DNA from: an uncultured Oscillospiraceae bacterium
GTDB taxonomy: Bacteria; Bacillota; Clostridia; Oscillospirales; Oscillospiraceae
Length of the DNA stretch: 8,431 nt
Reading direction: 5' to 3'
Assembly (NCBI GenBank): GCA_944385595.1
Contig: CALWXY010000034.1
Location: forward strand, 1 to 8,431
Numbering within the stretch: the stretch's first letter is position 1; each line of letters begins with the position of its first letter. Shown one piece after another: positions 6,645 through 8,431 of the stretch. The notes beneath the pieces are model-generated. The model ran no database searches, was not told the origin of the DNA, and saw only the letters and a program-made list of their open reading frames with translations. The position numbers and the translations under genes are program-made.

Positions 6645-6685
6645 AGTAGTATAAGTGTTAAGTTTACGTTAAGCTTATCGAAGAT

Positions 6686-6724
6686 GCGCCGCATCGGGCT
6701 CTCGTCCGGCGCGGCTTTCTTTTC
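6686..6724 (+). terminator. Terminator or attenuator hairpin in the MATE leader
   Basis: GCGCCG (6686-6691) pairs with CGGCGC (6707-6712), followed by GGCTTTCTTTT. A competing hairpin can form at 6683-6695 (GATG with CATC around CGCCG), sharing the left arm. It can end the upstream operon transcript, but because the promoter at 6617-6644 lies before it, the MATE transcript must also cross it. The T-tract is interrupted and the loop is long, so strength is uncertain. Confidence 0.6.
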
Positions 6725-6753
6725 AGCTGAATTTCCCGGGAGCGTGGTTAAAT

Positions 6754-8118
6754 ATGATTGATGAGCAGAAAATCAACCTGTTTGAGCGTATGCCTATCCC
6801 CAGCGCCGTCGCGCGTCTGGCGATACCCACCATACTCAGCTCGCTGGTCATGGTGCTGTATAACCTCGCCGACACATATTTCGTCGGCATGCTCCAGAAT
6901 CCGGTTCAAAACGCCGGCGTCACGCTGGCCGCGCCGGTGCTGCTCGCGTTCAACGCCGTGAACAATCTCTTCGGCGTCGGCTCCTCGAGCATGATGAGCC
7001 GCGCGCTAGGCAGGCGCGATTTCGAGACGGTGTCGCGCAGCTCGGCCTTCGGCTTCTACTGCGCGGTCACCGCCGGTATTCTCTTCTCTACCATGTGCAC
7101 AGTCTTCAAGGAGCCGCTGCTCACCACCCTCGGCGCCGACGAGACCACCCGCGAGGCCACCGCCCAGTACATGTACTGGACGGTCTCCTTCGGCGCGACG
7201 CCCGCCATACTCAACGTCGTCATGGCCTACCTCGTGCGCTCAGAGGGCGCGGCGCTCCACGCCAGCATAGGCACGATGAGCGGCTGCCTGCTGAACATCA
7301 TCCTCGACCCGATTTTCATACTGCCCTGGGGTCTCAACATGGGCGCCGCCGGTGCGGGACTCGCCACATTCATCTCCAACTGCGTGGCCTGCCTCTATTT
7401 CTTCGTGCTGCTCTTCGTCCGGCGCGGCCGCACCTACGTGTGCGTAGACCCGCGCAAGTTCGGCCTGCGCCGGGTCATCGTGCTTGGCGTCTTCGCCGTG
7501 GGCGTCCCCGCCGCCATCCAGAACCTGCTGAACGTCACCGGCATGGCCATACTGCACAACTTCACCTCCGGCTACGGCGCCGACGCCGTCGCCGCCATGG
7601 GCATCACCCAGAAGATAAACATGGTGCCGATGTACGTCTCCCAGGGTCTCTCGCAGGGCATCATGCCCCTCGTGAGCTACAACTTCGCCGCGGGCAACGC
7701 CCAGCGCATGAAGGACACCATAAAATTCACGGCGAGGGCCGCACTCTCGCTGATTATCACCGTGTCGCTGATGTATTTCTTCGCGCCGGGCTTCTTCATC
7801 TCGCTGTTCATGAAAAACGAAATCATCGTGGAGTACGGCTCGCACTTCCTGCGCGGCTTCTGCCTCGGCCTGCCGTTCCTGTGCATAGACTTCCTCGCCG
7901 TCGGCGTGTTCCAGGCGGTCGGCATGGGCCGGTTCTCGCTCGCGTTTGCCATACTGCGAAAGATTGCGCTTGAGATTCCGGCCCTGTTCATACTCAACCA
8001 CTTCTTCCCGCTCTACGGCCTCGCCTACGCCCAGTTCTGCGCCGAGTTCGTGCTGGCCATCGCCGCCGTGTTCAGCCTGGCATACATATTCCGCAAGGTC
8101 GAGCACAGCGCCGCCTAG
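6754..8118 (+). CDS. MATE family multidrug/cation antiporter
   Basis: A 454-residue protein of typical MATE length with about 12 membrane segments in two homologous halves (roughly 15-225 and 240-445). MATE proteins export cationic drugs, metabolites or toxins using Na+ or H+ gradients. Motifs match the MepA/DinF-like branch: NLADTYFVG (37-45), GVGSSSMMSRALGRRD (74-89), VRSEG (161-165), NIILDPIFI (181-189), and GLSQGIMPLVSYNFAAGN (298-315) in the second half. The ATG at 6754 is preceded by GGGAG (6738-6742) at 11 nt, a slightly long spacing. It appears to be its own transcription unit with a leader containing a hairpin. Its stop TAG overlaps the stop of the convergent sigma factor gene. Substrate cannot be told from sequence. 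Confidence 0.95.
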   Translation: MIDEQKINLFERMPIPSAVARLAIPTILSSLVMVLYNLADTYFVGMLQNPVQNAGVTLAAPVLLAFNAVNNLFGVGSSSMMSRALGRRDFETVSRSSAFGFYCAVTAGILFSTMCTVFKEPLLTTLGADETTREATAQYMYWTVSFGATPAILNVVMAYLVRSEGAALHASIGTMSGCLLNIILDPIFILPWGLNMGAAGAGLATFISNCVACLYFFVLLFVRRGRTYVCVDPRKFGLRRVIVLGVFAVGVPAAIQNLLNVTGMAILHNFTSGYGADAVAAMGITQKINMVPMYVSQGLSQGIMPLVSYNFAAGNAQRMKDTIKFTARAALSLIITVSLMYFFAPGFFISLFMKNEIIVEYGSHFLRGFCLGLPFLCIDFLAVGVFQAVGMGRFSLAFAILRKIALEIPALFILNHFFPLYGLAYAQFCAEFVLAIAAVFSLAYIFRKVEHSAA

Positions 8119-8431
8119 CGCTCCAGCACCTCGCGCAGCTTCTCCAGCGCCTTCTTCTCAATGCGGGAGACATAGCTGCGGCTGATGCCGCAGATGTCTG
8201 CGGTCTCGCGCTGGGTGCGCGGCTTTTTGCCGTCCAGGCCGTAGCGCATGATGATGATATCCGCCTCGCGCCGCGTCAGCACGCTGTCTATATAGCCCCG
8301 CAGCCTCATGCAGATGTCGTCGTTCGTTATGCTCTCCAGCATATCCTCGCCGTTCTCCGAGATTATGTCCATGAGCGACAGGCTGTTCCCGTCGCCGTCC
8401 ATATCTATCGAGTCCGACAGCGAGATGTCAC
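8115..8431 (-). CDS. sigK: Sporulation sigma factor SigK, C-terminal part; start lies beyond the right edge
   Basis: 104 C-terminal codons are visible (8115-8429), open at the right edge, so the gene is partial. The visible part carries the linker before region 4 (DISLSDSIDMDGDGNSLSLMDII, as two joined blocks around DGDGNSLSLMDI) and region 4: LTRREADIIIMRYGL, then the -35-recognition helix-turn-helix TQRETADICGISRSYVSRIEKKAL. The ISRSYVSRIEK(R/K)AL string and the D-G-x-G-N-x-x-SLxDI motif favour SigK over SigE, whose equivalent reads ISQSYISRLEKR in B. subtilis from memory. SigK is the late mother-cell sigma factor of endospore formers. Whether it has a pro-sequence or is interrupted by a skin-type element cannot be seen. 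It ends convergently with the MATE gene with a 4 bp overlap and no room for a separate terminator. Confidence 0.88.
   Translation of the reverse strand, partial: DISLSDSIDMDGDGNSLSLMDIISENGEDMLESITNDDICMRLRGYIDSVLTRREADIIIMRYGLDGKKPRTQRETADICGISRSYVSRIEKKALEKLREVLER

Overview
The window looks like chromosomal DNA from a GC-rich, endospore-forming Bacillota (class Clostridia; an Oscillospirales-type lineage is my best guess). The evidence is the RpoB sequence, the partial sporulation sigma factor of SigK type, and an ApbE / NusG-domain-II / Gx-transporter gene set that I associate with Clostridia. No mobile element, CRISPR array, tRNA or rRNA gene was seen.

Layout. Positions 1-3105 (minus strand) hold the first 1035 codons of rpoB, the RNA polymerase beta subunit; its C-terminal end lies beyond the left edge. 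Positions 3106-3421 are a control region between divergent genes. It holds a perfect-consensus minus-strand promoter for rpoB, a nested inverted repeat spanning that promoter, a plus-strand promoter-like sequence and strong intrinsic terminator that could bound a small RNA running through the rpoB promoter, and tandem extended -10 elements for the rightward genes. Positions 3422-6610 (plus strand) are a tightly packed four-gene operon: a multi-pass GT-C glycosyltransferase of the Gpi18-like type, an ApbE FAD:protein FMN transferase, a membrane-anchored NusG domain II protein and a Gx transporter-family protein. Positions 6611-6753 hold a promoter followed by a hairpin with a T-rich tail. Positions 6754-8118 encode a MATE-family exporter. 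From 8115 to the right edge, on the minus strand, is the C-terminal part of SigK, which meets the MATE gene tail to tail with both stop codons inside one CTAG.

How the genes may work together. ApbE covalently attaches FMN to extracytosolic proteins, and NusG-II and Gx proteins are frequent neighbours of ApbE in Clostridia, so the operon probably serves cell-surface flavin-based redox chemistry. No flavin-accepting protein is present here, so the ApbE substrate must be encoded elsewhere. The GT-C gene overlaps apbE and is probably co-translated with it, an unexplained link between surface glycosylation and flavinylation. The rpoB, MATE and sigK genes are not obviously related to the operon. 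The least explained part of the window is the rpoB control region.
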